Of a stretch of 64,000 bases of DNA, positions 56,596-63,974 are shown one piece after another. Position 1 is the first letter of the stretch, and every line of letters begins with the position of its first letter. The position numbers were made by a program, and so were the translations under genes. The notes under the pieces were generated by a model that was not told the DNA's origin, searched no databases, and was given only the letters and a program-made list of their open reading frames with translations. Source of the DNA: Comamonadaceae bacterium (GTDB lineage Bacteria; Pseudomonadota; Gammaproteobacteria; Burkholderiales; Burkholderiaceae_C); assembly GCA_027488115.1 (NCBI GenBank), contig JAIYCG010000001.1, forward strand, positions 298,911 through 362,910, written 5' to 3'.

Positions 56596-57876
56596 ATGAA
56601 ATCAAGCGCAACATCCATCGCCGTGATTGGCGGCGGCATCACCGGCGTCACCACGGCTTATGCCTTGGCGAAGCGCGGCTTTGCCGTCACGCTGTTTGAA
56701 AAAAATCGCTACGCAGCCATGGAAACATCGTTTGCCAATGGCGGTCAGTTGTCCGCGTCCAACGCCGAAGTTTGGAACCACTGGTCCACCATCCTCAAGG
56801 GCATGAAGTGGATGTTGAAAAGCGACGCACCCCTCTTGGTCAACCCCAAGCCCAGCTGGCACAAGTTGAGCTGGTTTTTGGAGTTCATCAGCAACATCCC
56901 GCATTACGAACGCAACACCGTGGAGTCTGCTCGCCTGGCCATTGCCGCACGTCAACATTTGTTTGCTTGGGCGCAGGACGAAGGCGTAGATTTTGACCTC
57001 AAAAAAGAAGGCATTCTGCACATCTACCGCGATAAAAAAGGCTTTGACCATGCAGGTGAAGTAAGCAAGATGCTGGCGCAAGGCGGCTTGCCACGCCGTG
57101 CCGTGACCCCGAGTGAAATGAAAACCATCGAGCCCACACTGGCTGGCACTTATTACGGCGGCTACTTTACCGAGAGCGACTCTACAGGCGACATTCACAA
57201 GTTCACTACGGGCATGGCCATAGCGGCTGAGCGCCTAGGTGTGAAGTGCCTGTATGGCCAAGACGTTCTGTCCCTTCACAGCGATGGCAGCAAAGCTGAA
57301 GTGACCGTTGCTGAAAGTGATGCTCATGTCACTCACCAATTTGACGGACTGGTGGTTTGTGCCGGCGTCCAGAGCCGCAGCTTAGCCGCGCAGCTGGGCG
57401 ACAGGGTCAACATCTATCCGGTGAAGGGCTATTCCATCACCGTCAACCTGCCCGACGCTCAAAGCCAGTCGTCTGCACCCATTGTGAGTCTGCTAGACGA
57501 TGAGACCAAACTGGTAACAAGCCGCTTAGGCGTAGATCGTTTCCGCGTTGCAGGTACCGCAGAATTCAATGGCTACAACAAAGACATTCGCGCCGACCGC
57601 ATCCGGCCTCTGATTGAATGGGTGAACCAGTGCTTCCCCGGCATCAATACGCGCCAAGTTGTGCCATGGGCTGGCCTGCGTCCCATGATGCCCAATATGA
57701 TGCCGCGAGTGGGCCGGGGCAAATTGGCCAACGTGTTCTACAACACGGGTCATGGTCATTTGGGTTGGACCCTGTCTGCTGTGACAGCAGACATGGTGGG
57801 GGGTGTGGTTCATAACGCCATGAAGCCTAGCGTACTAGTGACATCAGGCAAGCACATGCCAGTTTTCCAAGCCTGA
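56596..57876 (+). CDS. D-amino-acid dehydrogenase (DadA-like) flavoprotein
   Basis: FAD enzyme of 426 residues that oxidatively deaminates D-amino acids and feeds electrons to quinone. Seen are the FAD motif IAVIGGGITGVTTAYALAK, the FEKNRYAAMETSFANGG block with the DadA signature SFANGGQLS, and the C-terminal GHGHLGWTLS contact. No dadX racemase is adjacent. GGAGA lies before the ATG at 56596. Together with the amidohydrolase it suggests use of N-acyl-D-amino acids, though sarcosine- or proline-type substrates remain possible. Confidence 0.88.
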   Translation: MKSSATSIAVIGGGITGVTTAYALAKRGFAVTLFEKNRYAAMETSFANGGQLSASNAEVWNHWSTILKGMKWMLKSDAPLLVNPKPSWHKLSWFLEFISNIPHYERNTVESARLAIAARQHLFAWAQDEGVDFDLKKEGILHIYRDKKGFDHAGEVSKMLAQGGLPRRAVTPSEMKTIEPTLAGTYYGGYFTESDSTGDIHKFTTGMAIAAERLGVKCLYGQDVLSLHSDGSKAEVTVAESDAHVTHQFDGLVVCAGVQSRSLAAQLGDRVNIYPVKGYSITVNLPDAQSQSSAPIVSLLDDETKLVTSRLGVDRFRVAGTAEFNGYNKDIRADRIRPLIEWVNQCFPGINTRQVVPWAGLRPMMPNMMPRVGRGKLANVFYNTGHGHLGWTLSAVTADMVGGVVHNAMKPSVLVTSGKHMPVFQA

Positions 57877-57906
57877 GTCTGGGAGCAACTGGCCCAGACT
57901 GGCTCA
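57872..57906 (+). repeat. Hairpin at the end of the dadA-like gene
   Basis: AGTCTGGG (57876-57883) pairs exactly with CCCAGACT (57893-57900), and CTGAG/CTCAG extend it loosely. No T run follows, so it is at best a weak or factor-dependent transcription end. Confidence 0.4.
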
Positions 57907-58016
57907 GTCAGCACAAATCAATCAATGGCTCACACATGAACTACAGAAGTGTGCATGGTGCCGAGTAAGGGAGTCGAACATATGAGCAAAGGATTATGAG
58001 TAGCTTCAATAAAAAA
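57907..58016. other. Non-coding stretch between dadA-like gene and island edge
   Basis: I see no gene, promoter or RNA here. Together with the features to 58174 it forms an approximately 300-base non-coding boundary between the GC-rich cluster and the hydrolase genes. Confidence 0.5.
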
Positions 58017-58040
58017 TAACCTATATATATCAATAGGTTA
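58017..58040. repeat. Inverted repeat, A+T-rich
   Basis: TAACCTAT (58017-58024) and ATAGGTTA (58033-58040) are perfect complements around an 8-base loop. Such a site near a tRNA relic may be a recombinase arm site or a leftover terminator. Confidence 0.45.
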
Positions 58041-58070
58041 CACGTGGACTGCAGGAGGGGAGCAGGTCAC

Positions 58071-58094
58071 AATGTGGAAGCAAATGTGGAAGCA
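58071..58094 (+). repeat. 12-bp tandem direct repeat
   Basis: AATGTGGAAGCA occurs twice in immediate succession (58071-58082 and 58083-58094). It lies just left of the tRNA-Asn-like sequence and is a candidate accessory site of a recombination locus. Confidence 0.6.
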
Positions 58095-58119
58095 CTTTAA
58101 ATCGCTTCGAACAAGGTGC

Positions 58120-58167
58120 GTACTGTTAATACGTAGGTCTCTGTTTCGCGCCCTGGTCGAGGCGCCA
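58120..58167 (+). pseudogene. Diverged 3' half of tRNA-Asn (relic or attachment-site copy)
   Basis: Forty-one of 48 bases match without gaps to the 3' part of the intact tRNA-Asn at 63927-63974, from the anticodon stem through the GTT anticodon loop to GCCA. The 5' half (acceptor and D arm) is missing. One pair of changes in the anticodon stem (G to T at 58121, C to A at 58131) keeps base pairing, whereas the T stem is broken. It therefore may descend from another functional tRNA-Asn, for example one carried by an integrated element. Confidence 0.75.
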
Positions 58168-58174
58168 GGCTTAC

Positions 58175-59161
58175 TTAAAGTGCTTGCAAAAAACTCACAA
58201 CACTTTTAACAGTTTGTTCTGTTGACTCAGGGTTGTGTCCAACATGCGCTCCGATTTGGACACATGGATCTGAATAACTAAATGGCGCGCCACTTTGTGC
58301 GTTAAATATTTCACCTTTATTTTTTTCGATGAATTGGCATTGCCGTGTACTTTGAGCGGAAGGAACCGCAAGTTTTCTTGGAGAAAGTGGACTGTCATAG
58401 CCATGCTGCGTATCTGCAAACTCCGTGAGCGATATGTCAACACCTTTTGACTTAAGCTCTTGCACATAAGCACGGCAAGGCACTACGTTGACATAGTCAT
58501 CTGCAGTTCCATGGAAGAGTCGCATAGGAACACCTGTTACGGCACTGTCCCCCATGAAACGTGTATTGCAGGGCGTATATAGCCCAATGTGAGAAGCAAA
58601 CTTAGCAGAGCTCCCGTACATTTCCTTAAATCGGGTTGTAGATGAAAAAATAGATGCCACAGCGCCTTTTGAAAATCCCATGATGGAAATCTTAGATGCA
58701 TCAATTCGAGGATGCTTGGCCAATATATCCAAAGCACGGTAACTGTCCACCATCATCGCCAAACTGTGAAGCAATGTTTGATCTTGGACGGTGCTTGTGA
58801 TACCTCTTCCAGAAAAGGTATCCACAATCAAAGTAGCAATGCCAGCTTTATTTAATTCGTGGACCCACATATCAATGTTGCTTCCCACTCCTCCACTGCC
58901 ATGAATTAAGATAATAGCTGGGAATTTTGCTTTTTGAACCTGAGGAATTCGTAATTCCGCCGCCAGCATATGAGGAACTCCTTTGACGGAACCCTTCAGA
59001 AATTCATCGCCAGTATAGGTTTGTGTGGGCAAAGCATGTATTTCAATGCGTGAAGGCGTCGTAGGGTTAGGGTATGTTTGGGCTTTTGCAACTAAGCAAA
59101 GACACGCAATACTGGTTACCAAAGAAAAATTACGAATTAAATTTGCGAGTTTCATAATCAA
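58175..59161 (-). CDS. Exported alpha/beta hydrolase, dienelactone-hydrolase-like
   Basis: 328-residue protein with a signal peptide (LVTSIACLCLVAKAQ). The hydrolase fold has the oxyanion segment IILIHGSGGVGSNIDMW, nucleophile Ser in IMGFSKGAVAS, acid region FHGTADDYVN and His in DTQHGYDSP. Closest in pattern to dienelactone hydrolase/esterase proteins; the substrate is unknown. Its start overlaps the stop of the class-C hydrolase by four bases (ATGA), so both are made from one message. Composition is A+T-richer than the GC-rich cluster to its left. Confidence 0.82.
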   Translation of the reverse strand: MIMKLANLIRNFSLVTSIACLCLVAKAQTYPNPTTPSRIEIHALPTQTYTGDEFLKGSVKGVPHMLAAELRIPQVQKAKFPAIILIHGSGGVGSNIDMWVHELNKAGIATLIVDTFSGRGITSTVQDQTLLHSLAMMVDSYRALDILAKHPRIDASKISIMGFSKGAVASIFSSTTRFKEMYGSSAKFASHIGLYTPCNTRFMGDSAVTGVPMRLFHGTADDYVNVVPCRAYVQELKSKGVDISLTEFADTQHGYDSPLSPRKLAVPSAQSTRQCQFIEKNKGEIFNAQSGAPFSYSDPCVQIGAHVGHNPESTEQTVKSVVSFLQAL

Positions 59162-60432
59162 GCACCCATTGCACCATAAACCAAGTTTTTGTAGAGCATT
59201 CGATTAGGCACGCGATACGATGGTGCTTGCGCCATCAACACGCCAACCAACTGAGATTTGGGATCAATCCAGAAACTTGTACCCCAAGCGCCCGCCCACA
59301 TTGCATCGCCTTTAGATCCAGCAGTCCAACCCATACCTTCATCCAATCTCACACCAAAACCAATACCAAATCCATAGCCAGGCCCAGTGGTTCCAATGGT
59401 GCTTCCACCCATACCTACCGTGTGTTGAGACAACATAAATTCAACAGTTTTAGGGGACAGATAACGTCGGCCATTGAGTTGTCCACCATTCACCATCATC
59501 TGCGCATATTGCAAATAATCTTTAGCTGTGCCGACTAAACCAGCACCACCTTTGAAATAGCATTTGCCTCTGGGGTTGTATGACTGCCGATAAGACAACA
59601 ACATATCTGCTTTAAGCGGATCAGTGTCTAGACATTCCGCAAGGCGACTCATTTTTTCAGGTGGCACCCACCATGCTGTGTCATTCATATTCAATGGGCC
59701 TAGTAATAGGTTGTGAACAATATCATCTAAGGATTTATTTTCAACACGTTCAATCAGTAGTCCAAGTACATCAACCGCAATCGAGTATTCCCAGAAAGTA
59801 CCAGGTTGATGTGCCAGAGGAATCTGGCCTAGATTCTTCAACATCTCAGAGGCGGTAATATCTACTTCACGTGCCTCAATATTAAGATCGTTGTACAACT
59901 TGCGAATGCGTTCAGATTTGGCACTACCGCCGTAAACAAATCCTGCGGTATGCCGCATCACATCGTGAACAAGCATTGGCCGCACAAGATCGACATCACC
60001 TTGCGGAGTTTCCACCTTCAAATTCTTTAATTCAGGTAGCCACTTAATCACTGGATCGTTAAGTCTCAACTTGCCCTGCTCTACCAACATCATGGCTGCT
60101 GTCGTGACAATCGGTTTGGTCATCGAAGCCAAACGGAAAATACTGTCCTTAGACATTGCGCGGGATTTGGCTGCATCTTGATAACCATGCGCTTCGAAAT
60201 GAACTGTCTTACCCTTGTGCGCTACCAAACTGACTGCGCCAGGAAATATGCCTTGATCAATTTGGAATTTCATTGAAGGCGCAATTCTCTTTAAGCCTTG
60301 GGTCGAGAAACCAGAAGAGGCATTTGAATGCCCATGACTTGATAGAGCACTGAGTGCTATCACGCCTGCAGATAAGCGTTTGAGGCTATCTCGTCTAGTA
60401 GCTTGCTGACCATGAATGATTTCTTGCTGCAT
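59158..60432 (-). CDS. Serine hydrolase of the class C beta-lactamase/esterase family, Tat-exported
   Basis: 424-residue protein with a twin-arginine signal (TRRDSLKRLSAGVIALSAL). The catalytic S-x-x-K is in RLASMTKPIVTT; the second motif appears as YSIAVDVLG (Tyr-Ser instead of the Tyr-x-Asn of true beta-lactamases), and GAWGTSFWIDP near the end is typical of EstB-like esterases. Esterase or amidase activity is more likely than antibiotic hydrolysis. A palindrome lies 22 bases upstream of the start. A spot count shows about 45% G+C, unlike the GC-rich gene upstream. Confidence 0.86.
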   Translation of the reverse strand: MQQEIIHGQQATRRDSLKRLSAGVIALSALSSHGHSNASSGFSTQGLKRIAPSMKFQIDQGIFPGAVSLVAHKGKTVHFEAHGYQDAAKSRAMSKDSIFRLASMTKPIVTTAAMMLVEQGKLRLNDPVIKWLPELKNLKVETPQGDVDLVRPMLVHDVMRHTAGFVYGGSAKSERIRKLYNDLNIEAREVDITASEMLKNLGQIPLAHQPGTFWEYSIAVDVLGLLIERVENKSLDDIVHNLLLGPLNMNDTAWWVPPEKMSRLAECLDTDPLKADMLLSYRQSYNPRGKCYFKGGAGLVGTAKDYLQYAQMMVNGGQLNGRRYLSPKTVEFMLSQHTVGMGGSTIGTTGPGYGFGIGFGVRLDEGMGWTAGSKGDAMWAGAWGTSFWIDPKSQLVGVLMAQAPSYRVPNRMLYKNLVYGAMGA

Positions 60433-60453
60433 GAAAGTCTCCTGTTCATTCTA

Positions 60454-60484
60454 CAAATTAGGTAAGCAAAACTTAACTAATTTG
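60454..60484. promoter_or_regulatory. 31-bp palindrome upstream of the class C hydrolase gene
   Basis: CAAATTAG (60454-60461) and CTAATTTG (60477-60484) are exact complements, with inner TAAG/CTTA also paired. On DNA it is a good operator for a dimeric regulator; on RNA it would be a hairpin in the leader. Confidence 0.5.
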
Positions 60485-60551
60485 GCACTGCTGCGCAATA
60501 GAGGATTCCTCAGGGGGTTTTATAAGCCCTTCCCTGTACCGCTGGCTTGCG

Positions 60552-61415
60552 CTATTCAGCGATGAAAGTGCGGATTTCAGTAACTAGTCGTGGATTACCC
60601 TGAATACCGGTTTTGCCAGTGTGCGATACGCCTTCAAGCAGAACCAGCTTCATCGCAGGTCGAATAGTTTTCAGTTCCTGCATCGCTTTAAGAGTATGGT
60701 CTAGCGTGCCGACGATGCCCATGGTTGGTACTCTCACCGCTGCCCTCTGCACGCTGGTGACGGCCTGATCTTTGTAGCCACGAAGTGAGGCGGCAACCGC
60801 CAGCGGGTCGAAGTTCTTGTCGGCGCGGCAGGAGATGATGGGCCGCTGAATTTCTTCTTCAGTAGGTTTCATTCCGGCCGGTGCCTGGCGCATAAGGCGA
60901 CTGCGGCTGATGCAGTCGCGAGCGATTTCGGAGGCTTCAGTTTCGATACGCGGATCGGTGGCTTCATCTGGCGTGCGCCCGGCGCCTCCAACCTGCACAG
61001 CCGTGAGGAAGCGTTCGGGATGCAGCGTCAGCAGTTGAGCGACGGTGCTGCTCCCCAGTGAGAAACCGATGATTTGCGCACGCTGTATGTTCAGCGCGTC
61101 AAGAATGCGAACTACGTCTAGCGCCTGTTGCCGACCGTAAGCGGCTGGGTCGCGTGGCGAATCACTTTTACCATGGCCGCGGGCATCAAATGCAATAACG
61201 CGAAAGTCCCTGGCCAAATTGTCTACCACGCCCTCCGAGGTCCAACTTTCGAGGCTTGAAGCACCGCCGTGCAATAGGACGATCGCTTTGCCCTTACCGG
61301 TATCAATGTAGCGAATTTTGACGCCGTTGGCATCGAGGTAGTTGTCATCAAAGGCCAGTGCAGGTGCCATGGCAAAACAAAGTAGCAGTGCGATGCAACG
61401 AATGAACAGGTTCAT
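60552..61415 (-). CDS. Exported alpha/beta hydrolase
   Basis: 287 residues with a signal peptide (CIALLLCFAMAPALAF). Typical alpha/beta hydrolase elements are VLLHGGASS (oxyanion hole), nucleophile Ser in IIGFSLGSS, FDARGHGKSD, acid Asp in GIVGTLDHT and His in LEGVSHTGKTG. The gene is about 68% G+C in one counted line, in sharp contrast with its neighbours, suggesting a separate origin. It is divergent from the second Bug gene over a 145-base region with an inverted repeat. Substrate unknown. Confidence 0.87.
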   Translation of the reverse strand: MNLFIRCIALLLCFAMAPALAFDDNYLDANGVKIRYIDTGKGKAIVLLHGGASSLESWTSEGVVDNLARDFRVIAFDARGHGKSDSPRDPAAYGRQQALDVVRILDALNIQRAQIIGFSLGSSTVAQLLTLHPERFLTAVQVGGAGRTPDEATDPRIETEASEIARDCISRSRLMRQAPAGMKPTEEEIQRPIISCRADKNFDPLAVAASLRGYKDQAVTSVQRAAVRVPTMGIVGTLDHTLKAMQELKTIRPAMKLVLLEGVSHTGKTGIQGNPRLVTEIRTFIAE

Positions 61416-61470
61416 GGGGTTCCAATTTTTGTGTAATGGTTAACTGACATATAAACTTCAAACTGTACTG

Positions 61471-61511
61471 TGTGAAGTCTGTCATGGTTTAGGGGAATGC
61501 CAGACTTCACA
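61471..61511. promoter_or_regulatory. 11-bp inverted repeat between divergent hydrolase and Bug genes
   Basis: TGTGAAGTCTG (61471-61481) and CAGACTTCACA (61501-61511) are perfect complements 19 bases apart, and a third ACTTCA half-site lies at 61455-61460. This arrangement suits binding of a dimeric regulator at two sites, two turns apart. Confidence 0.55.
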
Positions 61512-61560
61512 GTTAGAAAGCAAAATGCTAATGTTCTTTCAAAAATTTTCGATCTAATCT

Positions 61561-62559
61561 ATGAACACTTTCACACGCCGCCGTCACACTTTGGGCCTTT
61601 TGGTTGCTGGATTGGCTACCATCATTCCATTGCAACAAGGAGTGGCGCAAACGATAGACTTTCCAAACAAGCCCATACGCATCATCTGCGGTTTTGCGGC
61701 CGGTGGTTCTGGTGACGCGCTCGCGCGAGCTCTCGTGCAAGAAGCTTCGCGCATTCTTGGCCAGCCAATCGTGGTGGAAAATCGACCTGGCGCTGCGACC
61801 AATATTGCAAGTGAAGCCGTAGCCAGAGCTGCACCCGATGGCTATACGATACTGCTTGGTGGCAGTTTCAGTCATGCTGTCAACCCAGCTTTATTTGCTA
61901 AGTTGCCTTATGACCCGATTAAAAGTTTCGCACCCATCCTACAAGTCACTGAAGGTGGTGGGCAAATCATCGTGGTGCCGGCTAGTTTGCCTGTTAACAC
62001 GCTCCAGGATTTCATTGCTTATGCCAAACGAGAGGGTGACAAGGTGAGCTACGGTTCCAGCGGTATTGGTTCGCCTGGTCACATCGCTGGTGCTTTTTTC
62101 AATCAGCGAACTGGCCTCAACATGACGCATGTACCTTATAAGGGAGCTTCCGAAGCCATTCGTGATTTGGTGAGTCAGCAGATTCAAATGACGATTACTT
62201 CTCCTGCTGCAGCAATGAGCCTGGTGAAGGATGGGCGTCTCAAAGTACTGGCCCAAACCACCCCCACGCGGTCACGCTTCGTGCCCGATGTACCTGCAAT
62301 GAACGAGGTAGGCTTGCGGGATTTCAACATTGACGGCTGGTATGGTCTTTTTGCACCTGCAGGAACACCTGCGAATGTGGTTACAAAGCTGCACTCAGCC
62401 TTTGCTGCAGCCATGCAGGACGTCTTAACTCGCCAGCGTGTGGAGGCCGCCAGCCTGAGCATGCCTGCAGTACAAGCGCCCGAGAGTTTTGGGCGTTTCG
62501 TAGAAGCAGAAATTCGCCGATGGGAGCCGATCGTTCGTGCTTCGGGCGCTTCGTTATAG
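61561..62559 (+). CDS. Second Bug/TctC-family periplasmic binding protein
   Basis: 332 residues with an N-terminal TRRRHTLGLLVAGL signal that may be Tat-type and is cut near GVAQT. The mature protein begins IDFPNKPIRIICGFAAGGSGD, then VENRPGAATNIASEAV and APDGYTILLGG, all diagnostic. No tctA or tctB genes are nearby. Followed 12 bases later by the cupin gene, with which it probably forms a unit regulated from the inverted repeat upstream. Confidence 0.91.
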   Translation: MNTFTRRRHTLGLLVAGLATIIPLQQGVAQTIDFPNKPIRIICGFAAGGSGDALARALVQEASRILGQPIVVENRPGAATNIASEAVARAAPDGYTILLGGSFSHAVNPALFAKLPYDPIKSFAPILQVTEGGGQIIVVPASLPVNTLQDFIAYAKREGDKVSYGSSGIGSPGHIAGAFFNQRTGLNMTHVPYKGASEAIRDLVSQQIQMTITSPAAAMSLVKDGRLKVLAQTTPTRSRFVPDVPAMNEVGLRDFNIDGWYGLFAPAGTPANVVTKLHSAFAAAMQDVLTRQRVEAASLSMPAVQAPESFGRFVEAEIRRWEPIVRASGASL

Positions 62560-62571
62560 GACGTATTCGTT

Positions 62572-63420
62572 ATGCGCATGCACACACTCGAACACTGCCC
62601 ATTGGTATCACCAGTACGCAAGGGCTTTCGTGGTGGCAACATCGGCTTTCGTGACTTGATGACTGGCCAAGATTCCACCCCTGGCAATTATGGCTTGCAA
62701 TTGGTACATATTGAGGACGAATACCATACGCCCCAGCATCGCCATAACTTTGAGCAGATACGTATCATGCTCGAAGGTAGTTTCAGCTTCGGAAAAGGGC
62801 TGATTCAGCATGAGGGCTCTGTAGGGTATTTCTGTGAGGGGACCTACTACACGCAAAGGGGAGAAGGTAGAAGCGTAACCTTGCTGTTGCAAATCGGCGG
62901 GCCGTCGAATCAAGGCTTCATGAGTCGTGCTCAGCTGCGATCTGGCATTGATCAGCTCAGTGAGCGCGGTAAGTTTGAAGACGGCGTATTCACTTGGCTT
63001 GATGAGGCGGGGAAAAAACATAACCAAGACAGTTATGAGGCAGTATGGGAGCATGTTCATGGCACCACAATCGTCTACCCGGCGCCGCAGTACCTAACTC
63101 CAGTGCTACTGGACCCCAACCGCTTTGCCTGGCGCATGATGGGTGCTGGTGTCCACAGAAAAGATCTTGGCACCTTCAATGGGTATGGCTTACAGTTATC
63201 TCAGCTCCAATTGCAAGCGGGTGCTCAGCTAACACTTGATACGAGTGCTCGCGGACAATTGCTCTTTTGCACAATTGGCGAAGGCAATTTAGCGCAAGAG
63301 ACTTATGGCCCTTGGAGTAGCGCGGAGGTCGCGGTAGGTGAAACCATCCGCATGGTTGCTAAAACGAAGAGCGAGTTTTACGTATTCGGTTTGCCCGATT
63401 TCCCGAGCTCTCATATTTAA
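62572..63420 (+). CDS. Cupin-fold protein of unknown function
   Basis: 282 residues without a signal peptide. The first half contains a cupin metal site pattern, HTPQHRHNFEQIRIMLEGSFSFG (His56, His58, Glu61), and the second half (about 180-280) looks like a degenerate second barrel, so a bicupin is likely. Members of such families are dioxygenases, isomerases or sensors; nothing here decides. Genomic neighbours (Bug protein and three hydrolases) hint at degradation of an ester or lactone. Confidence 0.75.
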   Translation: MRMHTLEHCPLVSPVRKGFRGGNIGFRDLMTGQDSTPGNYGLQLVHIEDEYHTPQHRHNFEQIRIMLEGSFSFGKGLIQHEGSVGYFCEGTYYTQRGEGRSVTLLLQIGGPSNQGFMSRAQLRSGIDQLSERGKFEDGVFTWLDEAGKKHNQDSYEAVWEHVHGTTIVYPAPQYLTPVLLDPNRFAWRMMGAGVHRKDLGTFNGYGLQLSQLQLQAGAQLTLDTSARGQLLFCTIGEGNLAQETYGPWSSAEVAVGETIRMVAKTKSEFYVFGLPDFPSSHI

Positions 63421-63898
63421 AGCATTCGCCCGAAAAGCTTGACACAGATAAGTGACAAAGCGCCCAGAATCTAGAGATACCCTAAAGTCAAGCCTTTGGG
63501 CTCAAAATGAATTCGCGAAAAAACCATAGCGTAGAACTTTTCTAAAACTAGTTCTGGCTCCTCAACAGGAAATGAATTAATCTTGACCTCCAAACTTGCG
63601 TTTACTCTGGACACACCCTACCTGGCCAGTGCACTACAAGCGTCAATTTTCTGGACGCTCAGCTTTGTTCTAATAGAGTTGTCTTTTAGCTATTTCAATG
63701 ATCAAAGCAAATACACCAGAAGAGACATGTTTTCCAGAGTGAAACCACCCTTTAACTACCCTGCACCAACAAAACCCTAGAGCCTTCAAAAAGCTGCATT
63801 TTTTTTGTTACAATGCGAGGCTTAGCGATTTTCGCAGACACTCCAAGTCTTCAAAAACTCTGAATTTCTGTGTACTTTTCTGCTAACAAACCGAATAT
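63421..63898. other. 478-base region before tRNA-Asn
   Basis: I find no gene I can support. A 65-codon frame starting with TTG at 63583 has no ribosome-binding site and no recognisable family. A TACAAT hexamer at 63809-63814 could be the -10 element of the tRNA-Asn promoter, giving an approximately 80-base leader; the -35 is poor. Confidence 0.5.
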
Positions 63899-63974
63899 TC
63901 CTCGATAGCTCAGTCGGTAGAGCGCCGGACTGTTAATCCGTAGGTCCCTGGTTCGAGCCCAGGTCGAGGAGCCA
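63899..63974 (+). tRNA. tRNA-Asn(GTT)
   Basis: A 76-base cloverleaf with encoded CCA. The acceptor TCCTCGA pairs with TCGAGGA, the D arm is GCTC/GAGC, the anticodon loop CTGTTAA contains GTT, and the T arm is CCTGG-TTCGAGC-CCAGG. A 48-base relic of its 3' half lies 5.8 kb to the left in the same orientation. Confidence 0.97.

Noticed and set aside
56602..57198. 198-codon frame opposite the dadA-like gene
   Set aside because: Antisense shadow in GC-rich DNA where long spurious frames are expected.
57955..57980. Sequence whose complement reads like a tRNA T-loop end (GTTCGACTCCC)
   Set aside because: No matching T-stem or acceptor is present, so it cannot be claimed as a second tRNA relic.
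58072..58206. 44-codon frame beginning in the tandem repeat and running through the tRNA-Asn relic
   Set aside because: Its sequence is explained by the repeat and the tRNA fragment and it overlaps the end of the hydrolase gene; a purine-rich stretch in front is too far away.
63583..63780. 65-codon open frame before tRNA-Asn
   Set aside because: Starts with TTG, lacks a ribosome-binding site, has no recognisable family and lies in a promoter-like A+T-rich region.
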